Origin: Candidatus Omnitrophota bacterium
GTDB lineage: Bacteria; Omnitrophota; Gorgyraeia; Gygaellales; Profunditerraquicolaceae
DNA: 18,300 nt
Reading direction: 5' to 3'
Assembly (NCBI GenBank): GCA_028719265.1
Contig: JAQUKF010000009.1
Span: forward strand, 1-18,300
Both the position numbers and the translations under genes were made by a program. The first letter of the stretch is position 1. Each line of letters begins with the position of its first letter. The notes beneath the pieces are model-generated. The model saw nothing but the letters and a program-made list of their open reading frames with translations. It did not search any database and was not told the origin of the DNA. This document shows positions 6,475 to 13,939 of this stretch, piece by piece.

Positions 6475-7569
6475 ATGGCTGATCCAGCCAGGGATTACTC
6501 GCAGCAAAAATATTTTCTAAATATCATCGATACGTTTTACGGCATAGCCCTGATCCTGTTTTTTCTGGGGACAGGGCTGTCTGTTTATTTGCAGGGCGCA
6601 ATCGAAAGCCTCGGACTGCCCGGGTGTTTGTCGATAGCCCTGTTCCTGCTGGCTGCCTTCTTGCTTTATTATCTGTTCAGGCTCCCGCTTAATTTCTACG
6701 CAGGTTTTACCCTGGAGCATAAATTCAACCTTTCCCGGCAGAATGCCGGCTCATGGTGGGTTGAGCAATTGAAGTCATTCCTTCTGGCTTATATAATCCT
6801 GTTGATATTGATCCTGTGTTTTTACTGGATCCTGGCCGGGTTCAAACAATGGTGGTTGGTTGTTTCGGTATCGTGGATAGCCTTTAGCGTGGTCCTGGCT
6901 AAACTTACCCCTGTTTTGATCATCCCGCTGTTTTTTAAATACAAGAGGCTTGAAGACGACCTGTTGCGTCAGAGGATATTCGACTTGGCCCGGAGGATGC
7001 GCGTTAAATTTATGGATGTGTTTGAGATAGATTTCAGCAAGAAGACGCTCAAGGCCAACGCGGCTTTTACGGGGATAGGCAAGAGCAGGCGGGTGATTTT
7101 AGCGGATACCCTTAAGGATAAATACACGACGGATGAGATTGAGGCGATATTGGCGCATGAGTTTGCCCATTTTCAACGCGGCCATATCTTTAAGCTGATC
7201 GCCGTAGATTCCATATTGACCCTGGGGTTATTCTACCTGATCTTCAGGACCAACGTTTATTTCCTGGGGGTATTCGGGTTAGATTCCCTCAAGCAGCTCG
7301 CCGGCCTGCCGCTGGTTTTTCTTTATTTTATGCTTTTTGGTTTCATCGTGCAGCCTTTTGGAGCGTATGTAAGCCGCAGGTTTGAAAGGGAGGCGGATGG
7401 ACTGGCGCTTCAGGCAACCCGGAACAAAGAGGCTTTTATCTCCATGATGGATAAGCTTGCCGGCCAGAACCTGGCGGACAGAAAACCCCATCCTTTGATC
7501 AAATTCTTCTTTTTTGACCATCCTCCGATAGACGAACGGATAAAGACAGCAAGGGAGTTTGCAGGTTAA
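6475..7569 (+). CDS. M48 family (Ste24-like) membrane zinc metalloprotease
   Basis: The start is set at the ATG at 6475, one base after the bL27 stop, giving 364 residues. A longer reading from 6412 would run inside bL27. Hydrophobic segments near residues 20-40, 50-70, 100-120, 128-152, 240-260 and 278-296 indicate a multi-pass inner-membrane protein. The zinc site is HEFAH (228-232), and the third ligand is Glu306 in RREADG-like FEREADG (303-309). The N-terminal membrane domain followed by the M48 catalytic domain is the CAAX-protease (Ste24) layout rather than the shorter HtpX form. Ste24-type bacterial proteins are poorly characterised and may act in membrane-protein quality control. An AAGGAAG site (6456-6462) inside bL27 precedes it, so it is probably co-translated with bL27. 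Confidence 0.93.
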   Translation: MADPARDYSQQKYFLNIIDTFYGIALILFFLGTGLSVYLQGAIESLGLPGCLSIALFLLAAFLLYYLFRLPLNFYAGFTLEHKFNLSRQNAGSWWVEQLKSFLLAYIILLILILCFYWILAGFKQWWLVVSVSWIAFSVVLAKLTPVLIIPLFFKYKRLEDDLLRQRIFDLARRMRVKFMDVFEIDFSKKTLKANAAFTGIGKSRRVILADTLKDKYTTDEIEAILAHEFAHFQRGHIFKLIAVDSILTLGLFYLIFRTNVYFLGVFGLDSLKQLAGLPLVFLYFMLFGFIVQPFGAYVSRRFEREADGLALQATRNKEAFISMMDKLAGQNLADRKPHPLIKFFFFDHPPIDERIKTAREFAG

Positions 7570-7589
7570 AGGAAAAAACGTTTTGGTCC

Positions 7590-8732
7590 TTAACTGTTTT
7601 TCAGGAAATCCAGGATGAGCCGGGCGGCGCGTTCCGCTGCCCCCGGGGCGCCAAGCGATGCCTTTACTGCGGAGAGGTCCTTGAGCATTTGCCCGGATCG
7701 GGAGGCTTCGCGCATAAGGCCCAAGACCTCGCAGGCGATATTTTGCGGCCGGGCGTTGAATTGGATATACTCGGGCACTATTTTTCTTCCCGCCACTATG
7801 TTGACTATCCCTATATAAGGTATTTTTACCTGCGGGCGGTAAAGCAGGTAATTCAACAGGTTCATTTTATAGACAATCACGAAAGGCTTCTGCATTATTG
7901 CCGTCTCCAGGGTTGCCGTGCCCGAGCATACAAGGCATGCGTCTGCGATATTCAGGCAGTCGTAGGTCTTTCCTTCGATAATCCTTACCTCTATGCCGAG
8001 CCTGCGGCATTCATTTTCATATACTGCCATATCCACGTTTGGTGATTTGGCGATAATGAATTGAGACCCGGGGATATCCTTGCCGATAATCCGGGCTGCC
8101 TTAAGCATGACAGGCAGGACCTTTTTGATCTCCTGTTTGCGCGAACCGGGGAGGAGGGCGATAATTTTCGCGGAAGGGCCAATCTTGAGCTGCCGTAGCA
8201 ATTCCTGTTTATCCATGGAGGGCGCCGCCAGGCTGACTAACGGATGCCCAACCCACTGCGCCTGGATGGCGCGTTTCCTGTAAAACTCCTCCTCGAACTT
8301 GAAAAGCACTATCACTCTGGAGATGAAATCCCGTATGCAATTAACCCGTTTTTCCCTGGAGGCCCAAACCTGGGGGCTTACGTAATAGATCGTCGGAATG
8401 CGTTTATTGATCGCCTTGGCCAGGCGAAGGTTAAAACCGGAGAAGTCGACAAAGATTACAGCTTGCGGTTTACGCAGGTTAAGCTCTTTGATTATCAGTT
8501 TTTTTAGGCTTAAGAATCTGGGTAGTTTCTTCAATACGTCAAAGAGGCCCATCACCGACAGCTCTTTGATGTCGCAGATGATTTCAGCTCCCGCTTCTTT
8601 CAGGCATTTTCCGCCGACCCCGCAGACCTTGATTTCCGGGTTTATCCTTTTTATTTCCCGGATTAGGCCGCCGGCCAGCAGGTCGCCGGAGGGCTCGCCG
8701 CAGACGATGAAAATGTGCTTTATTTGTGCCAT
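7590..8732 (-). CDS. lpxB: Lipid-A-disaccharide synthase
   Basis: LpxB joins UDP-2,3-diacylglucosamine and lipid X to make the lipid A disaccharide at the inner membrane surface. The start chosen is the ATG at 8732 (MAQIKHIF), giving 380 residues, the normal length. A longer start at 8819 would add 29 unrelated residues inside the upstream gene. Motifs are GEPSGD (12-17), VDFSGFNLRLA (95-105, with Asp96 at the position of the catalytic Asp98 of E. coli), SPQVWAS (119-125), VGHPL (161-165), LLPGSRKQEI (193-202), GTATLETA (271-278) and RKIVPEYIQ (326-334). The start overlaps the stop of the oxidoreductase by 13 bases, so translation is likely coupled. It converges on the M48 gene with a 20-base gap. 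Confidence 0.97.
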   Translation of the reverse strand: MAQIKHIFIVCGEPSGDLLAGGLIREIKRINPEIKVCGVGGKCLKEAGAEIICDIKELSVMGLFDVLKKLPRFLSLKKLIIKELNLRKPQAVIFVDFSGFNLRLAKAINKRIPTIYYVSPQVWASREKRVNCIRDFISRVIVLFKFEEEFYRKRAIQAQWVGHPLVSLAAPSMDKQELLRQLKIGPSAKIIALLPGSRKQEIKKVLPVMLKAARIIGKDIPGSQFIIAKSPNVDMAVYENECRRLGIEVRIIEGKTYDCLNIADACLVCSGTATLETAIMQKPFVIVYKMNLLNYLLYRPQVKIPYIGIVNIVAGRKIVPEYIQFNARPQNIACEVLGLMREASRSGQMLKDLSAVKASLGAPGAAERAARLILDFLKNS

Positions 8733-9637
8733 ATTTGGTCCTGGATTGCCAGTGCTACCGCCAAGGCCTCCCTGGCTACGGGGCCGGAGACCAGAGGCGT
8801 TTTCTTGTTGATCGCGCAATCGACAAAGGAGGCCAGTTCTTTTTGCAAAGGCTGTTCTTTTTCGATCGGGAGGCGTTCTTTGGTGATCTTGCCATCCTCC
8901 CGGCGGTATACCGAGGCCTCCGCGTTCTTGTAATCCAGGGATATGTAGGTATTTTCCTGGAAAATTCGTATCTTGCGCATTATTTCATCGGAAACGCGGC
9001 TGGCGGTAAGGTTGGCGATACAGCCGTTTTTGAAGGTCAGGCGGGCATTGGCGATATCCTCGAAAGGAGTGAGCACGTTTACCCCTACGGATTCTATTTT
9101 TTCTAAAGGGGAATCAACCAATCCCAGCACGATATCGATATCGTGGATCATGATGTCCAATACCGCTCCGACGTCTAAGGAGCGGTTGGGAAAAATAGAG
9201 AGGCGGTGGCATTCGATGAATTTGGGGTTACGGATTATCCTTTGAGTGGCGCAAAAAGCGGAGTTGAACCTTTCAATATGCCCTACCTGAAGGATAAGGT
9301 TTTTTTCTTCAGCTGTTTTGATCAGGTCGTCTGCCTGCTCGAGGTTTACGGTAAAAGGTTTTTCCACCAGCAGGTGGATATTGTTGTTTAGGAGAGCACG
9401 CGCTATCTGGTGATGCAGCAGGGTAGGCGCGGCAATGCTAGCGGCGTCGATCTTTCCGAAGAGCTCCCTGTAGTCGGGGTATCCCGGCACGCGCAGCTGG
9501 CCGGATACGGCCTTAAGGTTTGCCGGATTTGTATCGCAGACCCCTATTAATGTACAGGCGGGTATCTGTTTGTATATCTTCGCGTGGATACTGCCCAGAT
9601 GTCCGGTGCCGATTACCCCTACCCTGAGTTTATTCAT
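8720..9637 (-). CDS. Gfo/Idh/MocA family NAD(P)-dependent oxidoreductase
   Basis: The 305-residue protein begins with a Rossmann fold, GVIGTGHLG (7-15). The conserved EKPF is at 92-95 with Lys93 as the expected catalytic lysine, and the second domain carries a DIMIHDID block (161-168) with His165 as the likely catalytic histidine. Such enzymes oxidise or reduce sugar C-OH groups, often on UDP-sugars. It is the first gene of a two-gene operon with lpxB and overlaps it by 13 bases, and it lies opposite an MsbA-like exporter. That context suggests a sugar step in lipid A or LPS synthesis. GnnA-type UDP-GlcNAc 3-dehydrogenase is one candidate, since that family belongs here, but no GnnB partner is in the window. 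Specificity is unproven. Confidence 0.92.
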   Translation of the reverse strand: MNKLRVGVIGTGHLGSIHAKIYKQIPACTLIGVCDTNPANLKAVSGQLRVPGYPDYRELFGKIDAASIAAPTLLHHQIARALLNNNIHLLVEKPFTVNLEQADDLIKTAEEKNLILQVGHIERFNSAFCATQRIIRNPKFIECHRLSIFPNRSLDVGAVLDIMIHDIDIVLGLVDSPLEKIESVGVNVLTPFEDIANARLTFKNGCIANLTASRVSDEIMRKIRIFQENTYISLDYKNAEASVYRREDGKITKERLPIEKEQPLQKELASFVDCAINKKTPLVSGPVAREALAVALAIQDQIWHK

Positions 9638-9643
9638 TCCTTA

Positions 9644-9672
9644 ATCATAGCAAAGCGGGCATATTGTTGCAA
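9644..9672 (-). promoter_or_regulatory. Candidate promoter for the oxidoreductase-lpxB operon
   Basis: On the minus strand TTGCAA (9672-9667), a 17-base spacer and TATGAT (9649-9644) make a good sigma-70 match. The predicted start falls at or next to the A of the ATG at 9637, which would make the mRNA leaderless or nearly so. An AAGGA lies only just before the ATG. Confidence 0.45.
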
Positions 9673-9735
9673 TCAAAATTTTGAGCTTTTTGTGCGTATC
9701 CTGCATTTTTGAGGGTGGAAGAGGCATACGCGCAG

Positions 9736-9747
9736 CTGTAATTACAG
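9736..9747. promoter_or_regulatory. 12-bp perfect palindrome between divergent lipid A operons
   Basis: CTGTAATTACAG is its own reverse complement. It sits mid-way in the 196-base gap between the oxidoreductase and the msbA-like gene, about 33 bases upstream of the msbA -35 box. It could be a binding site for a dimeric regulator of both operons. I see no second copy in the window. Confidence 0.35.
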
Positions 9748-9779
9748 GGTTTTCAGGCCCAATTTCCATAAGAAAAGGT

Positions 9780-9808
9780 TTGCTATGGCCGTGCATATAT
9801 GTTAAAAT
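9780..9808 (+). promoter_or_regulatory. Promoter for the msbA-like gene
   Basis: TTGCTA (9780-9785), a 17-base spacer and TAAAAT (9803-9808), with a TGT extended -10 element. Start near 9815, leaving a leader of about 19 bases that includes the AGGAAGG site at 9820-9826. Confidence 0.65.
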
Positions 9809-9833
9809 ATTTTCTCTTTAGGAAGGATAAAAG

Positions 9834-11621
9834 ATGAGGGATTATCTTAAGTTACTGAGATTTGTGCGTCCGTATTACGGTTTATTCGCCATAGCCATAG
9901 TCTGTATGGGTTTTTCGGCCATATTTGACGGGGTGTCTTTGGCGATGATGGTCCCCCTTGCGGACAAGGTCCTGACCAATAAAAAGATCATTATCCCCGC
10001 CCAATTACCGGATTTCCTGGCCAATTTAGTGGATAAGATCAACAATACCCCTCCGGAAACGATGCTGGGTTATATGGTCGTAAGTGTTTTGGTGCTTTTT
10101 TTCCTAAAAGGGGTTTTTGGCTTCTTCCAGAGCTATTTTATGTCTGATATCGGCCAGCTTGTGGTCAGGGATATCAAGGCAAAGCTTTACGCCAAGATCC
10201 AGTCTTTATCCCTTAATTATTTTACGCATAAGCGGGGAGGGGAGCTTATGTCGAGGATTACCAACGACGTAAAGCTCGTGGAGAATGCCGTTTCTTACGG
10301 TTCGACCGACCTGATCTATCAAAGCCTGCAGGTAGTCATTTTTGCCGTGGTCATCTTTTTTATTTATTTTAAGATGGCCTTGATATCATTGGTTTTCCTG
10401 CCGCTGATCAGTTTGCCGATTATAAAAGTCGGCAAGGTATTAAGAAAACTTTCCAGGCGCTCCCAGGAGAAGATTGCCGATACCAATTCCCTGCTTTATG
10501 AAACGATTATGGGCGCGCGTATCGTCAAGGCCTTTAATATGGAGGAGTACGAGATCAATAAATTCAACAGGGTAAACATGGATTATTATAAGCTTTCCAT
10601 GAAGTCCATCAAGCGTACCCTGCTGCTTAATCCATCTACGGAATTCCTGGGGTGCATTGCCGGGGTGCTCGTTTTCTTCTGGTGCGGCCGCGAGGTTATT
10701 GCCGGGAAGCTGTCTTTCGGCGTATTCGGCCTTTTTCTGGGGTCTTTGCTGTCCCTGATCAGGCCTTTTAAGAAATTAAGCCAGGTTAATGCCTTAAACC
10801 AGCAGGCTATGGCAGCCAGCGAACGGATACATGAAGTATTGGAAACGGAACCCACTGTGAAAGAGGCGCTTTCCCCGAAAGAATTGAGCGGTTTTAAAGA
10901 GAGCATAGAATTCAAAGATGTCTGTTTCAGCTATTCGGACACGCAGATATTAAAAAGTATAAACCTGAAGGTTGGTTATGGCCAGATGCTGGCTATTGTC
11001 GGGCCCAGTGGTACAGGCAAAAGCACCCTGGTTGACCTGATCCCGCGTTTTTATGACCCGCAGGAGGGAAAAGTACTCATTGACGGGCTGGACGTGCGGG
11101 ATTTCAGGTTGAGTTCGCTGCGTAACCAGATAGGCATAGTCAGCCAGGAGACGATACTTTTCAACGATACTATCCGGGCAAATATCGCTTACGGAAAGCT
11201 GGACGCTTCCGATAAAGAAATAGAAGATGCCGCAAGGCGGGCAAATGCCCATGATTTCATAGTTAAATGCCCCCAGGGGTACGATACGATAATCGGCGAC
11301 AGGGGGGTAAAAATATCAGGAGGCGAGCGCCAGAGGATCGCCATTGCCCGCGCGCTTCTGAAAAACGCCCCCATCTTGATCCTGGATGAGGCTACCTCGC
11401 AGCTGGACTCCACATCGGAGCGTATTGTCCAGGATGCTTTGGACAGCCTGGTTTGCGGCAGGACGGTTTTTGTTATCGCGCACCGCCTTTCCACCGTAAG
11501 AAATGCCGCGAAGATCGTGGTTTTGGATAAAGGGGTAATAGTTGAAGAGGGCACGCACAGCCAGCTGCTTGAGAAGAAGGGGCTGTATAAACGGCTTTAT
11601 GACGCCCAGGAGATACAATAA
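9834..11621 (+). CDS. msbA: MsbA-like ABC exporter (lipid A / lipid flippase type)
   Basis: The 595-residue half-transporter has an N-terminal ABC type 1 membrane domain (about 1-330, six predicted helices) fused to an ATPase domain (about 358-590). ATPase motifs are Walker A GPSGTGKST (390-398), Q-loop Gln438, signature ISGGERQ (494-500), Walker B LILDEA (515-520) and the H-loop His550. Length and layout fit MsbA, which flips lipid A-core across the inner membrane as a homodimer. Position next to lpxB and the absence of a partner subunit support that reading. Other homodimeric lipid or drug exporters share the same architecture, so the symbol is a best guess. A ribosome site AGGAAGG precedes the ATG. 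Nothing in the sequence looks broken. Confidence 0.9.
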   Translation: MRDYLKLLRFVRPYYGLFAIAIVCMGFSAIFDGVSLAMMVPLADKVLTNKKIIIPAQLPDFLANLVDKINNTPPETMLGYMVVSVLVLFFLKGVFGFFQSYFMSDIGQLVVRDIKAKLYAKIQSLSLNYFTHKRGGELMSRITNDVKLVENAVSYGSTDLIYQSLQVVIFAVVIFFIYFKMALISLVFLPLISLPIIKVGKVLRKLSRRSQEKIADTNSLLYETIMGARIVKAFNMEEYEINKFNRVNMDYYKLSMKSIKRTLLLNPSTEFLGCIAGVLVFFWCGREVIAGKLSFGVFGLFLGSLLSLIRPFKKLSQVNALNQQAMAASERIHEVLETEPTVKEALSPKELSGFKESIEFKDVCFSYSDTQILKSINLKVGYGQMLAIVGPSGTGKSTLVDLIPRFYDPQEGKVLIDGLDVRDFRLSSLRNQIGIVSQETILFNDTIRANIAYGKLDASDKEIEDAARRANAHDFIVKCPQGYDTIIGDRGVKISGGERQRIAIARALLKNAPILILDEATSQLDSTSERIVQDALDSLVCGRTVFVIAHRLSTVRNAAKIVVLDKGVIVEEGTHSQLLEKKGLYKRLYDAQEIQ

Positions 11622-11654
11622 CGTAAGATTGTCGTTTTATTGCCCATAAAATAG

Positions 11655-11682
11655 TTGCAAATAAGAAAAAATTTGCTATAAT
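11655..11682 (+). promoter_or_regulatory. Strong promoter for rpsB-tsf-pyrH-frr
   Basis: TTGCAA (11655-11660), a 16-base spacer and a perfect TATAAT (11677-11682) preceded by the extended element TGC. Predicted start near 11689 gives a leader of about 85 bases ahead of the GTG at 11774. It is one of the best promoter matches in the window, as expected for a translation operon. Confidence 0.75.
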
Positions 11683-11710
11683 TACAAAATTGACTTTTTG
11701 TCTTAATTTT

Positions 11711-11729
11711 CCGGCTTATTTGGAGCCGG
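11711..11729 (+). promoter_or_regulatory. Hairpin in the rpsB leader
   Basis: CCGGCT (11711-11716) pairs with AGCCGG (11724-11729) around a 7-base loop. It lies within the predicted 5' leader and is followed by A-rich sequence, not by T residues, so it is not a terminator. Autoregulation of rpsB by S2 binding to its leader is known in other bacteria, and this stem is a candidate for such a site. Confidence 0.45.
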
Positions 11730-11773
11730 GAAGGCAAAAATATATAAACTAAAAAAGAAGGGGGAATAGAAAC

Positions 11774-12667
11774 GTGCCATCAGAATTAATCAAACAGCTT
11801 TTAGAAGCAGGGGTGCATTTTGGTCACCAGACTAAGCGCTGGAACCCCAAAATGAAGAAATTCATTTTTGGATCAAGAAGCGGTATTTACATTATCGACC
11901 TGGAGAAAACCGAGGAGTGCATAAACGCCGCCCGGGATTTCTTGATGGATATAACCTCAAAAGGCGAGTTTGCGCTTTTTGTGGGGACCAAGAAACAGGC
12001 CCAGGACGTGATCAAGCAGGAGGCCTTGCGCTGCGGCATGTATTATGTCACGGACCGTTGGCCCGGCGGGATGCTTACCAATTTTGTGACCATAAAAAAG
12101 AGCATTAACCGCCTCAAAGAGATCGAGAAGATGCGTACGGACGGGACTTTCGAGAAATTGACCAAAAAAGAGATTGCCCGGCTGGAAAAAGAGGCGATCA
12201 AGCTGAACAAGAATTTCTCGGGGATAGTTAATATGGAGCGGATGCCTAAAGCCGCCTTTGTCGTGGATACCAAGAAGGAAGAAACGGCGGTGCTGGAGGC
12301 GCGCAGGCTGGGCATACCGATAATCGGGTTGATCGATACCAATTCCAATCCCGACCTGGTGGATTATCCTATACCCGGAAACGATGATGCCACTAAATCC
12401 ATCCGTACCATAACTTCCATTATCGCAGACACTATTATCGAGGGAAGGAAGAAATTCCTGTCTTATCTTGCGCAGGAAGGGGTGAAGATGGAAGAAGGGG
12501 ATAAGGGCGCTTCGGCAGATGTCCTTCCGGAAGAAGAAATCCAGATCAAGGAGATCGAGGAGATCGTAGAGGAAGGCCAGCCTTCTGCCGAAGGGGAGGG
12601 GGAGGCAAAGCGGGCGCATGCAAAGCCGGCTTCGGAGGAAAAATCAAAATTAAAGAAGAAAGGGTAG
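11774..12667 (+). CDS. rpsB: 30S ribosomal protein uS2 with charged C-terminal tail
   Basis: Core motifs are EAGVHFGHQT (11-20), WNPKMKKFIFG (23-33), VGTKKQAQ (70-77), RWPGGMLTNF (95-104) and IDTNSNPDLVDYPIP (187-201), all typical of bacterial uS2, which joins the small subunit late in assembly. Start is GTG at 11774 behind an AAGGGGG-type ribosome site at 11757-11764. Length is 297 residues, some 40-60 more than many S2 proteins. The extra part, from about residue 231, is low in complexity: first glutamate-rich, then lysine and alanine-rich. It is the first gene of the usual rpsB-tsf-pyrH-frr operon, with tsf 7 bases downstream. Confidence 0.97.
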   Translation: MPSELIKQLLEAGVHFGHQTKRWNPKMKKFIFGSRSGIYIIDLEKTEECINAARDFLMDITSKGEFALFVGTKKQAQDVIKQEALRCGMYYVTDRWPGGMLTNFVTIKKSINRLKEIEKMRTDGTFEKLTKKEIARLEKEAIKLNKNFSGIVNMERMPKAAFVVDTKKEETAVLEARRLGIPIIGLIDTNSNPDLVDYPIPGNDDATKSIRTITSIIADTIIEGRKKFLSYLAQEGVKMEEGDKGASADVLPEEEIQIKEIEEIVEEGQPSAEGEGEAKRAHAKPASEEKSKLKKKG

Positions 12668-12674
12668 TTTCAAG

Positions 12675-13199
12675 ATGAAGAGTTCATTGGAAGCCATTAA
12701 GGAATTAAGGGATATGACTTGTTCGAGCATTGCCCATTGCAGGAAGGCTTTGCAGGATGCCAAGGGGGATATAAAGCAGGCTGCCATACTGCTGCGTAAG
12801 CAGGGCCTGGAGATCGCCGCAAAAAAACAGAGCCGGGCTGCCAAAGAGGGAAGGGTGGATTGTTATATACATCACGGAAACAAGATCGGGGTTCTGCTGG
12901 AGGTCGATTGCGAATCGGATTTTGCGGCCAAGAACGAGGAATTCGTCAAGTTCACCAAGGACCTGGCCATGCACATAGCTGCCTCAAGCCCGTCTTATAT
13001 CAATAAGGAGGATGTCCCGGAAGAGGCATTGAAGCATGAAAAGAGCAAGGAAGAATATTATAAAGGCAATTGCCTTATGGAACAGCCGTTTGTCAAGGAT
13101 CCGGGCCTGACAATCAGGGATTATCTGGGTGGTATCGTATCAAAGATCGGTGAGAATATAGTTGTCCGCAGGTTCACCCGTTACAAGATCGGCGAATAA
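12675..13199 (+). CDS. tsf: Elongation factor Ts, short form
   Basis: EF-Ts exchanges GDP for GTP on EF-Tu. The N-terminal UBA-like domain (about 1-50) starts with the expected LEAIKELRDMT and includes CRKALQDAKGD. The core follows with LLEVDCESDFAAKNEEF, where SDFAAKNEEF (81-90) stands for the usual TDFVAxNxxF contact block. The protein has only 174 residues, against about 280 in E. coli and about 200 in Thermus, so it probably has a single core subdomain as in the short forms. It ends with the typical IVVRRFTRYKIGE. The ribosome site AAAGGG lies at the end of rpsB. The stop codon directly abuts the pyrH start with no gap. Confidence 0.96.
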   Translation: MKSSLEAIKELRDMTCSSIAHCRKALQDAKGDIKQAAILLRKQGLEIAAKKQSRAAKEGRVDCYIHHGNKIGVLLEVDCESDFAAKNEEFVKFTKDLAMHIAASSPSYINKEDVPEEALKHEKSKEEYYKGNCLMEQPFVKDPGLTIRDYLGGIVSKIGENIVVRRFTRYKIGE

Positions 13200-13922
13200 A
13201 TGCTCAAACCGGCTTATAAAAGGATCGTCCTTAAGCTTAGCGGCGAGGCGCTTCAGGGGAAGAATACTCACGGCATAGACCCGGAGGTGCTTAAGTCCAT
13301 ATCGCTTCAGATCAAGGAGATCAGGGATCTGGACGTAGATGTGGCTGTTGTCCTTGGGGCGGGTAATATCCTGCGGGGGCAGGAGAATACCGCTTCGCGA
13401 GGGCTGGGTCTGGACCGAAGCGTCGCCGATTACATGGGAATGCTGGCTACCGTAATAAACGGGCTTTCCCTGCAGGATGCCCTGGAGAAGTCGGGGGTGC
13501 CCACGAGAGTGATGACGGCCATAGAGATGCAGAGGATAGCCGAGCCGTATATCAGAAGAAGGGCGATAAGGCATCTGGAGAAAGGCAGGGTGGTGATTTT
13601 CGTCGCCGGCACGGGAAACCCTTATTTTACTACCGATACTGCCGCCGCCCTTCGCGCAATGGAGATCAACGCGGACGCCATCCTGAAGGCCACCAAGGTT
13701 GACGGAGTTTATGCCGCCGACCCGATGAAAGTTAAGAACGCCAGGAGGTTTGAACGGCTTAAATACATAGATGTGCTTAAGAAGGGCCTAAAGGTGATGG
13801 ATGCGACGGCAGTCAGCCTGTGCATGGACAACAAACTGCCGATCGTTGTTTTTAACCTTACTCACCGGGGGAATATCAGGCGCGTGGTTTCCGGCGAAAA
13901 GATCGGTACGGTTGTGAAATAA
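13200..13922 (+). CDS. pyrH: Uridylate (UMP) kinase
   Basis: PyrH phosphorylates UMP to UDP with ATP as a hexamer of the amino-acid-kinase fold. Its 240 residues are normal. Motifs are KLSGEAL (12-18), GAGNILRG (53-60), ADYMGMLAT (76-84), GTGNPYFTTDTAA (137-149) and KVDGVYAADP (166-175). The ATG follows the tsf stop directly and has no good ribosome site of its own, which suggests coupling to tsf translation. Its place between tsf and frr is the common bacterial order. In many bacteria the enzyme is regulated by GTP and UTP, but I cannot tell that from this sequence. Confidence 0.97.
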   Translation: MLKPAYKRIVLKLSGEALQGKNTHGIDPEVLKSISLQIKEIRDLDVDVAVVLGAGNILRGQENTASRGLGLDRSVADYMGMLATVINGLSLQDALEKSGVPTRVMTAIEMQRIAEPYIRRRAIRHLEKGRVVIFVAGTGNPYFTTDTAAALRAMEINADAILKATKVDGVYAADPMKVKNARRFERLKYIDVLKKGLKVMDATAVSLCMDNKLPIVVFNLTHRGNIRRVVSGEKIGTVVK

Positions 13923-13939
13923 ACGAAAGGCGGAAGGAT

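Noticed and set aside
7570..7589. AT-rich hairpin between the convergent M48 and lpxB genes as a two-way terminator
   Set aside because: AGGA...TCCT with an AAAACGTTTT core is imperfect, the loop is too tight and there is little GC in the stem. I could not support it.
8733..8819. 29-residue N-terminal extension of LpxB
   Set aside because: It lies inside the oxidoreductase gene and is unlike LpxB. The ATG at 8732 gives the normal 380 residues.
11957..12619. 220-codon open frame on the minus strand opposite rpsB
   Set aside because: Antisense shadow of an unambiguous ribosomal protein gene, with no recognisable domain.
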